The notes under the pieces: generated by a model
Told to the model about the DNA's origin: nothing
The model's input: only the letters and a program-made list of their open reading frames with translations
Databases searched by the model: none
Source of the DNA: an uncultured Eubacteriales bacterium
Lineage (GTDB): Bacteria > Bacillota > Clostridia > Oscillospirales > Oscillospiraceae
Assembly (NCBI GenBank): GCA_900553135.1
Contig: USCO01000101.1
Span: 1 to 7,895, forward strand
Length of the DNA stretch: 7,895 nt
Direction of reading: 5' to 3'
Translations under genes and position numbers: made by a program
Part shown: positions 1-5,337 of the stretch, in pieces
Position numbering within the stretch: position 1 is the stretch's first letter
Layout of the letters: the number at the start of each line of letters is the position of its first letter

Positions 1-1582
1 CGTTCTCCTTGGCGATGAAGCCGGTGACGGCAGCGGCGGCCAGCTGCCAGCTGAGCACGCCCACAATGGGCACCAGCAGGTAGGCGAAGGGCCCGGCGAT
101 GGTGGCCAGAATGGAGGTATCGGCGCTCTCGGCCACCTGGAAGTTCCAGTTGAAGGTCTGCATCACCTGCACGGCGGTGTTGCACAGCAGGATGATGGTG
201 GCGGCCTTCACGATGTAGGCCCAGCCCCGGGCACACATGGCTTTCAGGGCAAACATAAGGGAGGGCACCTTATACTCGGGCAGCTCGATGATGAAGAAGG
301 ACTTGCGGGCCTTGTAGCCGGCGATCTTGTTCACCAGCAGGGCTCCCAGGAAAATGAGCACGATGCCGGTGAGGTACATGGTGGTGCTCACCCAGCCGGC
401 GTCGTCAAAGAAAGCGCCGGCAAACAGGGCGATGACGGGGATCTTGGCGCCGCAGGGCATGAAGGGGGTGAGCATGGCGGTGGCCCGGCGCTCCCGCTCG
501 TTGCGGATGGTGCGGCTGGCCATGACGCCGGGGATGGCGCAGCCGGTGCCGATGACAAAGGGAATGACCGACTTGCCGGACAGGCCTACCTTCTTAAAAA
601 TGGGGTCCAGCACCACAGCCACACGGGACATGTAGCCGCAGTCCTCCAGCAGGGCGATGAGGAAGTACATCACCATGACCAGAGGCAGGAAACCCACCAC
701 GGCGCCCACGCCGCCGATGATGCCGTCTACCAGCAGGGCGGACAGCAGGGGATTGGCGTCGGCCAGCATCTCACCCGCCCAGCCCTGGAAGGTCTCGATC
801 CAGCCCACCAGGTAGTCGGCAATGGGGGTACCCACCCAGACCTGGGAGATCTGGAACACCAGATACATGACCACGGCGAAGATGGGGATACCCAAAAAGC
901 GGTTGGCCAGGATGGCGTCGATGCTGTCCTGGGTGCTGCTCTCCCGGGTGAGCACCTTGCGCTGCTCCACCTGGGACACCACCTCATTGACGAAGGCGAA
1001 GCGGCGGCGGTCGGCGGCCTCCACCTCCTTCTTGTCGTGGAGGTTGATGTCCTCCTGGCGGTAGGGGGAGGTTTGGCTGCGGCCTCTCAGGGCGGCGGCC
1101 TGCTCCACTACCTGGGCCAGGCCGTTGTTGCCCGAGGCGGTGGACACCGTCTCAATGACCGGACAGCCCAGCTTGTCGGCCAGCGCCTTGGCGTCGATCT
1201 TGTTGTCCTTCTTGGCGTTGAGGTCGCTCTTGTTCAGGGCCACCACCACGGGGACCCCCAGTTCCAGCAGCTGGGTGGTGAAAAACAGGCTGCGGCTGAG
1301 GTTGGTGGCGTCCACGATGTTGATGATGGCGTCGGGACGCTCGTTTTTCACGTAGCTGCTGGTGATGCTCTCCTCCGAGGTGAAGGGGGACATGGAGTAA
1401 GCGCCGGGCAGGTCCACGGCGATGAGCTCCTCCGCCCCCTGCCAGTAGATCTTCTTGATGGGGCTCTCCTTCTTGTCCACCGTGACGCCCGCCCAGTTGC
1501 CCACCCGCTCGGAACGTCCGGTGAGGGCATTGTACATGGTGGTCTTGCCGCTGTTGGGATTTCCCGCAAGTGCGATGCGCAT
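1..1582 (-). CDS. feoB: Ferrous iron transporter FeoB, N-terminal 527 residues (runs off the window)
   Basis: FeoB is an inner-membrane Fe2+ permease with an N-terminal GTPase domain. The start at 1582 is an ATG preceded by AGGAGG (1590-1595) at a 7-nt spacing. I translated this strand by hand. The G1 loop is GNPNSGKTT (residues 7-15), the G2 threonine lies in VGNWAGVTVD (27-36), G3 is DLPG (57-60), G4 is NKSD (117-120, commonly NKMD in the family), and the G5-like segment is TVSTASG (145-151). The membrane part begins near residue 229. It includes LLEDCGYMSR (311-320), the signature GTGCAIPGVMASR around Cys348, and FMPCGAK with Cys377, both typical of the FeoB gate core. Family members are usually about 650-800 residues, so roughly the last quarter is missing only because the window ends. 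The frame is intact as far as seen. The leader carries two tandem operator-like palindromes and a small ACAC/GTGT hairpin, which suggests its own iron-regulated transcription. Confidence 0.97.
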   Translation of the reverse strand, partial: MRIALAGNPNSGKTTMYNALTGRSERVGNWAGVTVDKKESPIKKIYWQGAEELIAVDLPGAYSMSPFTSEESITSSYVKNERPDAIINIVDATNLSRSLFFTTQLLELGVPVVVALNKSDLNAKKDNKIDAKALADKLGCPVIETVSTASGNNGLAQVVEQAAALRGRSQTSPYRQEDINLHDKKEVEAADRRRFAFVNEVVSQVEQRKVLTRESSTQDSIDAILANRFLGIPIFAVVMYLVFQISQVWVGTPIADYLVGWIETFQGWAGEMLADANPLLSALLVDGIIGGVGAVVGFLPLVMVMYFLIALLEDCGYMSRVAVVLDPIFKKVGLSGKSVIPFVIGTGCAIPGVMASRTIRNERERRATAMLTPFMPCGAKIPVIALFAGAFFDDAGWVSTTMYLTGIVLIFLGALLVNKIAGYKARKSFFIIELPEYKVPSLMFALKAMCARGWAYIVKAATIILLCNTAVQVMQTFNWNFQVAESADTSILATIAGPFAYLLVPIVGVLSWQLAAAAVTGFIAKEN

Positions 1583-1608
1583 GTTTCTACCTCCTGAACA
1601 CACTTTTG

Positions 1609-1626
1609 TGTTAGTTTTCGCTAACT
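1609..1626 (-). promoter_or_regulatory. Operator-like palindrome, feoB-proximal copy
   Basis: On the minus strand the site has arms GTTAG and CTAAC separated by six bases. It matches 14 of 18 positions of the symmetric form AGTTAGCTATAGCTAACT that I derived from the three local copies. It lies 27 nt upstream of the feoB ATG and exactly 20 bp (about two helical turns) from the next copy. Dyads of this TTAG/CTAA type at feo genes are characteristic of DtxR/IdeR/MntR-family metalloregulators. Assigning it to that family is inference, since no regulator gene is visible here. Confidence 0.6.
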
Positions 1627-1628
1627 TA

Positions 1629-1646
1629 TATTAGCAATAGCTAACT
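1629..1646 (-). promoter_or_regulatory. Operator-like palindrome, feoB-distal copy
   Basis: On the minus strand the core is GTTAGC-TATT-GCTAAT, an imperfect 6-4-6 dyad matching 15 of 18 positions of the derived local form. A TATAAG hexamer (minus strand, 1630-1625) bridges this copy and the proximal one. It could be a -10 element, although no good -35 sits 16-18 bp upstream. If it is used, both palindromes would overlap the feoB promoter and a bound metal-loaded repressor would block it. Confidence 0.62.
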
Positions 1647-1656
1647 TATACGAGTT

Positions 1657-1684
1657 AAAAAACCATTCCCCTGTAGGGGAACGG
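1657..1684 (-). terminator. Intrinsic terminator after feoA
   Basis: In the minus-strand RNA the stem is CCGTTCCCC/GGGGAATGG with a TACA loop. One pair is G-U, and the stem is followed directly by six U residues (1662-1657). It begins 13 nt past the feoA stop codon. On the plus strand the same site has an A-C mismatch, so termination in the feoA direction is favoured. It lies between feoA and feoB and therefore splits, or attenuates, what is usually a feoAB operon. Confidence 0.88.
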
Positions 1685-1696
1685 CTTTTTCCCGGA

Positions 1697-1915
1697 TCAC
1701 TGGCGCAGAGAAATGGCTCTGGCCAAATTTCCGTCAAAATTGTATCGTCCGTCCTTCACCGATACCACATAGCCGCCCCGCAGGTGGGAGACCACGGTGA
1801 TGGGTTCGCCGCTGTAGCAGCCCAGGGTGAACAGAAACCCGTCCATCTCCTCGTCCTCGGTGGCTACGTTTTCAATGATATATTCCTTGCCCAGCTGGGC
1901 CTGTGTCAGATCCAC
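1697..1915 (-). CDS. feoA: FeoA-family protein, small SH3-like partner of FeoB
   Basis: This 72-residue protein has the size and layout of FeoA, a small cytosolic SH3-like beta-barrel protein needed for full FeoB-mediated Fe2+ uptake. Visible family features are the leading LTQAQLGKEYIIENV strand, the central GCYSGEPITVVSHLRGGYVVSV stretch and the closing RYNFDGNLARAISL, equivalent to the usual conserved ending in which a residue pair before A-x-x-I/L packs the barrel. The start is GTG at 1915, supported by AGGAGGG (1923-1929) with a 7-nt spacer; no better in-frame ATG exists. Upstream is a strong sigma-A type promoter with an operator-like palindrome at the expected start of transcription. 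Downstream is an intrinsic terminator, so this gene can be a single-gene transcript. Its neighbour feoB supports the assignment. Confidence 0.93.
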   Translation of the reverse strand: MDLTQAQLGKEYIIENVATEDEEMDGFLFTLGCYSGEPITVVSHLRGGYVVSVKDGRYNFDGNLARAISLRQ

Positions 1916-1948
1916 AGAGTTTCCCTCCTGATCTTGTAAGTCATTTTT

Positions 1949-1966
1949 AGTTAGCTATAAGTAACT
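1949..1966 (-). promoter_or_regulatory. Operator-like palindrome at the feoA transcription start
   Basis: On the minus strand the sequence is AGTTACTTATAGCTAACT. The outer five pairs AGTTA/TAACT and the central TATA are symmetric, and two inner pairs are mismatched. It starts about 8 bp downstream of the -10 hexamer, so it covers the predicted +1 position, a classic repressor position. It resembles the two palindromes before feoB and is probably bound by the same metal-responsive repressor (inference, DtxR/IdeR-like). Confidence 0.66.
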
Positions 1967-1973
1967 CGGCTAT

Positions 1974-2002
1974 ACCATATCACATTCCCCTACCCCCGTC
2001 AA
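1974..2002 (-). promoter_or_regulatory. feoA promoter, sigma-A type
   Basis: On the minus strand a -35 TTGACG (2002-1997, five of six consensus bases) is separated by exactly 17 bp from a -10 TATGGT (1979-1974, four of six). A second TATA-like hexamer follows directly. Just upstream of the -35, at 2012-2026, is an A/T-rich dyad GGGAAAA-T-TTTTCCC that could act as an UP-like element. Transcription would start near 1967, next to the operator palindrome. Confidence 0.72.
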
Positions 2003-2035
2003 GGGGGAAATGGGAAAATTTTTCCCTGTTTGGGT

Positions 2036-2068
2036 AAAAAAAGAGCGCCCCTTGGGCGCTCTTTTTTT
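2036..2068 (-). terminator. Intrinsic terminator after nrdG, perfectly symmetric
   Basis: Fifteen perfectly paired bases (seven A, then GAGCGCCC, and the mirror GGGCGCTC followed by seven T) flank a three-base CTT loop. It starts 7 nt beyond the nrdG stop codon, and the U tract follows the stem in the nrdG direction. Because it is symmetric it would work on either strand, but only nrdG reads into it. It insulates nrdG from the feoA promoter just downstream. Confidence 0.93.
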
Positions 2069-2074
2069 GTTTGA

Positions 2075-2593
2075 TTACTGGGCCTCGTCCCACAGCACAG
2101 GCTCTCCCCGCTCCAGAGAGGGGGCCACCTGCAAAATTCGCTGGTTGTCCGAGCCCCGGAAGCGCAGGCCCAGATTCTTCTGCTCCAGGACAAAGGGGCC
2201 GTCTACCAGCACGTCCAGCTGCTCCAGCAGGGCGCGGCCGTACTCCCCCACCTTGCCCGCGGCGATGTCCTCAAAGAGGTAGCCGGTGTAGCACCAGATA
2301 TCCTTCTGGGGATACTGGGCCCGGACCTTTTTCACCAGCTCCAGCACGGTTTTCTGGTTGTTGGGGTGGAAGGGCTCGCCCCCCAGCAGAGACAGTCCCT
2401 TGATATAGGACTTCTCCATGGCATCCAGAATGGCCTGCTCCTGCTCTCCCCCAAAGGGAGTCCCATACTGAAAATCCCAGGCTTCTGGATTGAAGCAGCC
2501 GGGGCAGGCGTGGGTGCAGCCGGAGACAAACAGGCTCACCCGGATGCCCGGGCCGTTGGCCACATCAATGGGACGAATGTCAGCGTAGTTCAT
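2075..2593 (-). CDS. nrdG: Anaerobic ribonucleotide reductase activating enzyme NrdG (radical SAM)
   Basis: NrdG is a cytosolic radical-SAM enzyme that uses a [4Fe-4S] cluster and S-adenosylmethionine to install the glycyl radical on NrdD. The cluster motif CTHACPGC has Cys26, Cys30 and Cys33, the same numbering as known for the E. coli enzyme when the ATG at 2593 is used. Other family features are NGPGIRVSLFVSGC (13-26), LLGGEPF (69-75, SAM binding), WCYTGY (100-105), DVLVDGPF (127-134) and LRFRGSDNQRI (143-153). The length of 172 residues is typical. A GTG three codons upstream (2602) would give 175 residues, but its GAGG lies only 2 nt away. The MNY start aligns with the family and GAGG (2605-2608) is 11 nt upstream, so I prefer 2593. 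It lies downstream of nrdD in the same direction, separated by a hairpin-rich spacer, and is followed by a strong terminator. Confidence 0.96.
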   Translation of the reverse strand: MNYADIRPIDVANGPGIRVSLFVSGCTHACPGCFNPEAWDFQYGTPFGGEQEQAILDAMEKSYIKGLSLLGGEPFHPNNQKTVLELVKKVRAQYPQKDIWCYTGYLFEDIAAGKVGEYGRALLEQLDVLVDGPFVLEQKNLGLRFRGSDNQRILQVAPSLERGEPVLWDEAQ

Positions 2594-2736
2594 ATCTTTC
2601 ACAGCCTCGCAGAGTTTCCGCCGCAGGCGGAAAGAGTTTCAAATGTCCGAAGGCGAATTCACTTCGCCGCAGGACGCCTTAACCCCTGGCCGCGGCGGCC
2701 AGGGCCGCCTTTTCCGTGAAAAGGCGAGGGGGGTAT

Positions 2737-2766
2737 CAAAAGCGGTTTCCTTGGGAACCGCTTTTG
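2737..2766 (-). terminator. Possible weak terminator or attenuator after nrdD
   Basis: An 11-bp perfect stem (CAAAAGCGGTT with AACCGCTTTTG), extended inward by further pairs including one T-G, ends in CUUUUG on either strand, so four U residues lie in the 3' arm. It sits behind the 12-bp perfect stem at 2769-2795, which has no U run. Together they could end part of the nrdD transcripts while letting others continue into nrdG. The U tract is poor, so this is a tentative call. Confidence 0.45.
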
Positions 2767-2768
2767 TA

Positions 2769-2795
2769 TCTAGGGGGGACAACGTCCCCCCTAGA
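2769..2795 (-). repeat. Perfect 12-bp stem-loop immediately after nrdD
   Basis: TCTAGGGGGGAC and GTCCCCCCTAGA pair perfectly around an AAC loop. The stem starts 6 nt beyond the nrdD stop codon. It lacks a following U tract in either direction, so a barrier to 3' exonuclease decay of nrdD mRNA fits better than a classical terminator. The function is inferred. Confidence 0.7.
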
Positions 2796-2800
2796 AAAAC

Positions 2801-4927
2801 TTAAAGATGCAGCACCCGGGACTTGATCTCCTTGGTCTTGCCCACGTTCCAGTAGTTCTCACCCAGATATCCGCAGGTGCGGCGGGTGACGTTCATCTTG
2901 TTCTGGTCGGTGTTGTGGCACACAGGGCACTCCCACTGGAAGTCGTCGTTGATGACAATCTCCCCGTCGTAGCCGCAGCACTGGCAGTAGTCGCTCTTGG
3001 TGTTGAACTCGGCGTACTGGATGTTGTCGTAGATAAACTTTACGACCTCCTTCAGAGCCTCCAGGTTGTGGCGCATGTTGGGGATCTCCACATAGGAGAT
3101 GCAGCCGCCGGTGGAGATCTTCTGGAACTGGCTCTCGAAGGTGAACTTATCAAAGGCGTCGATGTGCTCCCGCACGTCCACGTGATAACTGTTGGTATAA
3201 TATCCCTTGTCCGTTACATCGGGGATAGAGCCGAAGCGCTCCTTGTCGATGCGGGCGAAGCGGTAGCACAGGCTCTCGGCGGGGGTGCCATAGAGGGCGA
3301 AGCCGATGTTGGTCTCCTTCTTCCAGTCGTCGCAGGCCTTGCGCAGCCGGGCCATGACCTTCTGGGCGAACTCCTGGCCGCCGGGCTGGGTGTGGCTGAC
3401 GCCCTTCATGAGCTTGGTCACCTCGTACAGGCCAATGTAGCCCAGGGAGATGGAGGAGTAGCCGCCGTAGAGCAGGGGCTCGATGGGCGCGCCCTTGGGC
3501 AGGCGGGCGATGGCGCCGTACTGCCAGTGGATGGGGCTGGAGTCGGAGTGGACATTCTTCAGGGCCTCGTGGCGGCACATGAGGGCCTCGAAGCACAGCT
3601 GCAGGCGCTCGTCCAGCAGAGACCAGAACTTCTCCTCGTCCCCTCCGGCCAGGATGCCCACCTGGGGCAGGTTCAGAGAGACCACGCCCTGGTTGAAGCG
3701 GCCCTCAAACTTGTAGTTGCCGTTCTCGTCCTTCCAGGGAGACAGGAAGGAGCGGCAGCCCATGGGAGAGAACACGTTGCCCTCGTAGTTCTCCCGCATC
3801 TTCTTGGCGGAGATATAGTCGGGATACATGCGCTTGGCGGAGCACTTCACAGCAAGCTCGGTGATGTAGTCGTACTTGCCGCCCTTCAGGCAGTTGTGCT
3901 CGTCCAGCACGTAGACCAGCTTGGGGAAGGCGGGGGTGATGTAGACACCCTTCTCGTTCTTGATGCCCTCCAGACGCTGGCGCAGCACCTCCTCCACGAT
4001 CATGGCGTTCTCCTCCAGATAGGGGTCGCCCTCCTGCAGGTTCAGGAACAGGGTGACGAAGGGGGACTGGCCGTTGGTGGTCATGAGGGTGTTGATCTGG
4101 TACTGGATGGTCTGCACACCGCTCTTCAGCTCGTCCCGCAGACGGTCCTCCACCAAGCGCTCCACGGTGGCCTGATCCACCATGCCGGCGCACTCGTAGG
4201 AGATGTGCTTGCGGAACTTCTCCCGGCTGCGGCGCAGGTACTTGCCCAGGTGGCTCATGTCCACGCTCTGGCCGCCGTACTGGTTGGAGGCCACGCAGGC
4301 AATGATCTGGGTGGTGACGGTGCAGGCCACCTGGAAGCTCTTGGGAGACTCGATGAGCTTGCCGTTCATGACGGTGCCGTTGTCCAGCATGTCCCCAATG
4401 TTGATGAGGCAGCAGTTGAAGATGGGCTGGATGAAGTAGTCGGCGTCGTGGAAGTGGATGGTGCCCTCGTCGTGGGCCTTGGAGATATACTCGGGCAGCA
4501 GGATGCGGCGGGTCAGGTCGCGGCTCACCTCGCCGGCGATGTAATCCCGCTGGGTGGCGGCGATCATGGTGTTCTTGTTGGAGTTCTCCTCGGCCAGCTC
4601 CTTGTTCTCGTTGCGCAGGAGGGAGAGAATGGACTCGTCGGTGGTGTTCTGCTTGCGCACCAGAGCCCGGGTATAGCGGTAAATGATATACTTCTTGGCC
4701 AGATAGAACTTGTTCTCGTTCACCAGGCCCTGCTCCACCAGGTCCTGGATGTCCTCTACAGGCAGCTTGTCCTGGCCCATGTCCTCAATGCGCCGCACGA
4801 TGGCCTCGATGCGGTCCAGGCTCAGGCGCTCCTCCTCAGCCACTTCAGCGTTGGCCTTCTGGATGGCAGTTACGATCTTGCTGCGGTCATACTCCACAAC
4901 GGAGCCGTCGCGCTTAATGACTTTCAT
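2801..4927 (-). CDS. nrdD: Anaerobic (class III) ribonucleoside-triphosphate reductase NrdD
   Basis: NrdD reduces ribonucleoside triphosphates to deoxyribonucleotides without oxygen, using a glycyl radical generated by NrdG. The 708 residues include an N-terminal ATP-cone (about 3-93, beginning VIKRDGSVVEYDRSKI), which senses ATP/dATP. The catalytic barrel carries FNCCLINIGDML (170-181) and NVFSPMGCRSFLSPW (384-398, Cys391), the expected active-site cysteine regions. The C-terminal zinc site has Cys648/Cys651 and Cys667/Cys670. The glycyl-radical loop is RRTCGYLG with Gly686. All key residues are present, so it should be active. The ATG at 4927 follows an AGGAG at about 6 nt. Upstream are a near-consensus promoter and an NrdR-like box. 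Downstream on the same strand is nrdG, its activase, as is usual for the family. Confidence 0.98.
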   Translation of the reverse strand: MKVIKRDGSVVEYDRSKIVTAIQKANAEVAEEERLSLDRIEAIVRRIEDMGQDKLPVEDIQDLVEQGLVNENKFYLAKKYIIYRYTRALVRKQNTTDESILSLLRNENKELAEENSNKNTMIAATQRDYIAGEVSRDLTRRILLPEYISKAHDEGTIHFHDADYFIQPIFNCCLINIGDMLDNGTVMNGKLIESPKSFQVACTVTTQIIACVASNQYGGQSVDMSHLGKYLRRSREKFRKHISYECAGMVDQATVERLVEDRLRDELKSGVQTIQYQINTLMTTNGQSPFVTLFLNLQEGDPYLEENAMIVEEVLRQRLEGIKNEKGVYITPAFPKLVYVLDEHNCLKGGKYDYITELAVKCSAKRMYPDYISAKKMRENYEGNVFSPMGCRSFLSPWKDENGNYKFEGRFNQGVVSLNLPQVGILAGGDEEKFWSLLDERLQLCFEALMCRHEALKNVHSDSSPIHWQYGAIARLPKGAPIEPLLYGGYSSISLGYIGLYEVTKLMKGVSHTQPGGQEFAQKVMARLRKACDDWKKETNIGFALYGTPAESLCYRFARIDKERFGSIPDVTDKGYYTNSYHVDVREHIDAFDKFTFESQFQKISTGGCISYVEIPNMRHNLEALKEVVKFIYDNIQYAEFNTKSDYCQCCGYDGEIVINDDFQWECPVCHNTDQNKMNVTRRTCGYLGENYWNVGKTKEIKSRVLHL

Positions 4928-4978
4928 ATTATGCTCCTCTCGACGATATCCTATCTCTTATCTCACGTGTATTCAGAA

Positions 4979-4998
4979 AAGCCGGACGGGGCCGGCTT
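4979..4998 (-). promoter_or_regulatory. Hairpin in the nrdD leader, possible attenuator
   Basis: In the minus-strand RNA AAGCCGG pairs with CCGGCTT around a six-base loop, and the stem runs into a short U stretch (CUUUUC). It lies in the roughly 80-nt untranslated leader between the predicted nrdD start of transcription near 5009 and the ATG. The U run is short and interrupted, so it is at most a weak attenuator or an mRNA 5' stabiliser. Confidence 0.35.
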
Positions 4999-5015
4999 GG
5001 CATCAACGGTCTCTG

Positions 5016-5044
5016 ATTATAGCATGCCCCAATAGGCTTGTCCA
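5016..5044 (-). promoter_or_regulatory. nrdD promoter, sigma-A type, near consensus
   Basis: On the minus strand a -35 TGGACA (5044-5039, five of six consensus bases) is spaced 17 bp from a perfect -10 TATAAT (5021-5016). The predicted start of transcription is near 5009, which gives a leader of about 80 nt before the nrdD ATG. The NrdR-like box begins 8 bp upstream of the -35 element. Confidence 0.8.
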
Positions 5045-5052
5045 GAGCTTTG

Positions 5053-5068
5053 ACACAATATCTTGTGT
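5053..5068. promoter_or_regulatory. NrdR box upstream of nrdD
   Basis: ACACAATATCTTGTGT differs at one position from the established NrdR consensus ACACWATATATWGTGT. NrdR is the ATP/dATP-sensing repressor of ribonucleotide reductase genes and usually binds two boxes about 31-32 bp apart. The site lies directly upstream of the nrdD -35 element, so nrdD (and nrdG by readthrough) is the probable target. Confidence 0.82.
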
Positions 5069-5084
5069 CTTTGTCGACTTTTCC

Positions 5085-5100
5085 ACACCGCATATACCAA
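5085..5100. promoter_or_regulatory. Degenerate second NrdR box
   Basis: The half site ACAC and a central ATATA match nine of sixteen consensus positions, while the other half is not conserved. It starts exactly 32 bp from the first box, the spacing known for paired NrdR sites. The spacing is the main support. The match alone would not justify a call. Confidence 0.4.
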
Positions 5101-5253
5101 ATGTATTTTCCACCGTGAAATATACCCCTTTTGGGGATTTTCCCGGCCCTTTCCCGGGAAGGATTTTGCCCTCTCCCTTGTGCGGCGGGGGTTTGCGCCG
5201 TTTGTACACATTGCCCCTTTTTTCGACGGTTTCTTCCCAAAGGCCGCCCTCGG
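5101..5253. other. Intergenic stretch between nrdD control region and mnmA promoter
   Basis: I find no credible gene here. The stretch holds a small CCCC-TTTT-GGGG hairpin (5125-5136) and a 7-bp stem TTCCCGG/CCGGGAA (5140-5160), whose right part TTCCCGGGAA is itself a 10-bp palindrome. These could isolate the two divergent transcription units or structure a longer leader. Possible short peptides on either strand lack a good ribosome binding site and recognisable sequence. Confidence 0.5.
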
Positions 5254-5282
5254 TTGCGCCGGGGCGGGAAATGTGATATACT
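5254..5282 (+). promoter_or_regulatory. mnmA promoter, extended -10 type
   Basis: TATACT (5277-5282, five of six) is preceded by TGA, forming an extended -10 element. TTGCGC (5254-5259, a weak three of six) lies 17 bp upstream. The extended -10 compensates for the poor -35. Transcription would start near 5289 and leave a leader of about 50 nt, which contains a small GGCCG/CGGCC hairpin (5299-5313). Confidence 0.6.
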
Positions 5283-5337
5283 TTCCGTTGATTTTACCGG
5301 CCGTCCTGCGGCCTGAGCAAAGATTGGAGGAGCTGCT

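Larger units (their letters stand above)
2594..2800. repeat. Hairpin-rich spacer between nrdD and nrdG (six consecutive inverted repeats)
   Basis: These 207 bases hold no credible gene. They contain six successive inverted repeats. TTTCCGCC/GGCGGAAA (2615-2633) is flanked by direct repeats of AGAGTTTC at 2611-2618 and 2633-2640. GGCGAA/TTCGCC (2652-2668) has outer TCC/GGA pairing. CCCTGGCC/GGCCAGGG is at 2684-2704, CGCCTTTTC/GAAAAGGCG at 2706-2726, CAAAAGCGGTT/AACCGCTTTTG at 2737-2766 and TCTAGGGGGGAC/GTCCCCCCTAGA at 2769-2795. The first lies directly upstream of the nrdG ribosome binding site and the last begins 6 nt after the nrdD stop. None has a clean U tract after the stem. I see no convincing nrdG promoter inside. 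Likely roles are partial termination, mRNA processing or stability, or insertion of dispersed palindromic repeats. Confidence 0.85.

Noticed and set aside
1037..1597. A 186-codon plus-strand open frame opposite the feoB GTPase domain
   Set aside because: The opposite strand encodes intact FeoB G1-G4 motifs. The plus-strand product is repetitive Gly/Val/His sequence without support.
1621..1650. CTAACTTATA seen twice, considered as an att site or transposon end
   Set aside because: The 20-bp period and the dyad symmetry match the operator-like palindrome also found at feoA. No transposase or integrase gene is nearby.
2010..2403. Plus-strand open frames of 90 and 110 codons opposite nrdG
   Set aside because: They are shadows of nrdG, begin in the terminator or without a ribosome binding site, and encode Ser/Arg/Pro-rich composition noise.
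2594..2800. CRISPR array as an explanation for the repeated hairpins
   Set aside because: The hairpins differ in sequence, the spacing is irregular, and there is no identical repeat of 20 or more bases and no cas gene.
2807..5035. A 742-codon open frame on the plus strand opposite nrdD
   Set aside because: It mirrors nrdD almost end to end. Its protein is a low-complexity run of Val, Leu, Ala, Gly, His and Gln, as expected from the reverse complement of GC-rich codons. It has no domain and no good ribosome binding site. nrdD has all its catalytic residues.
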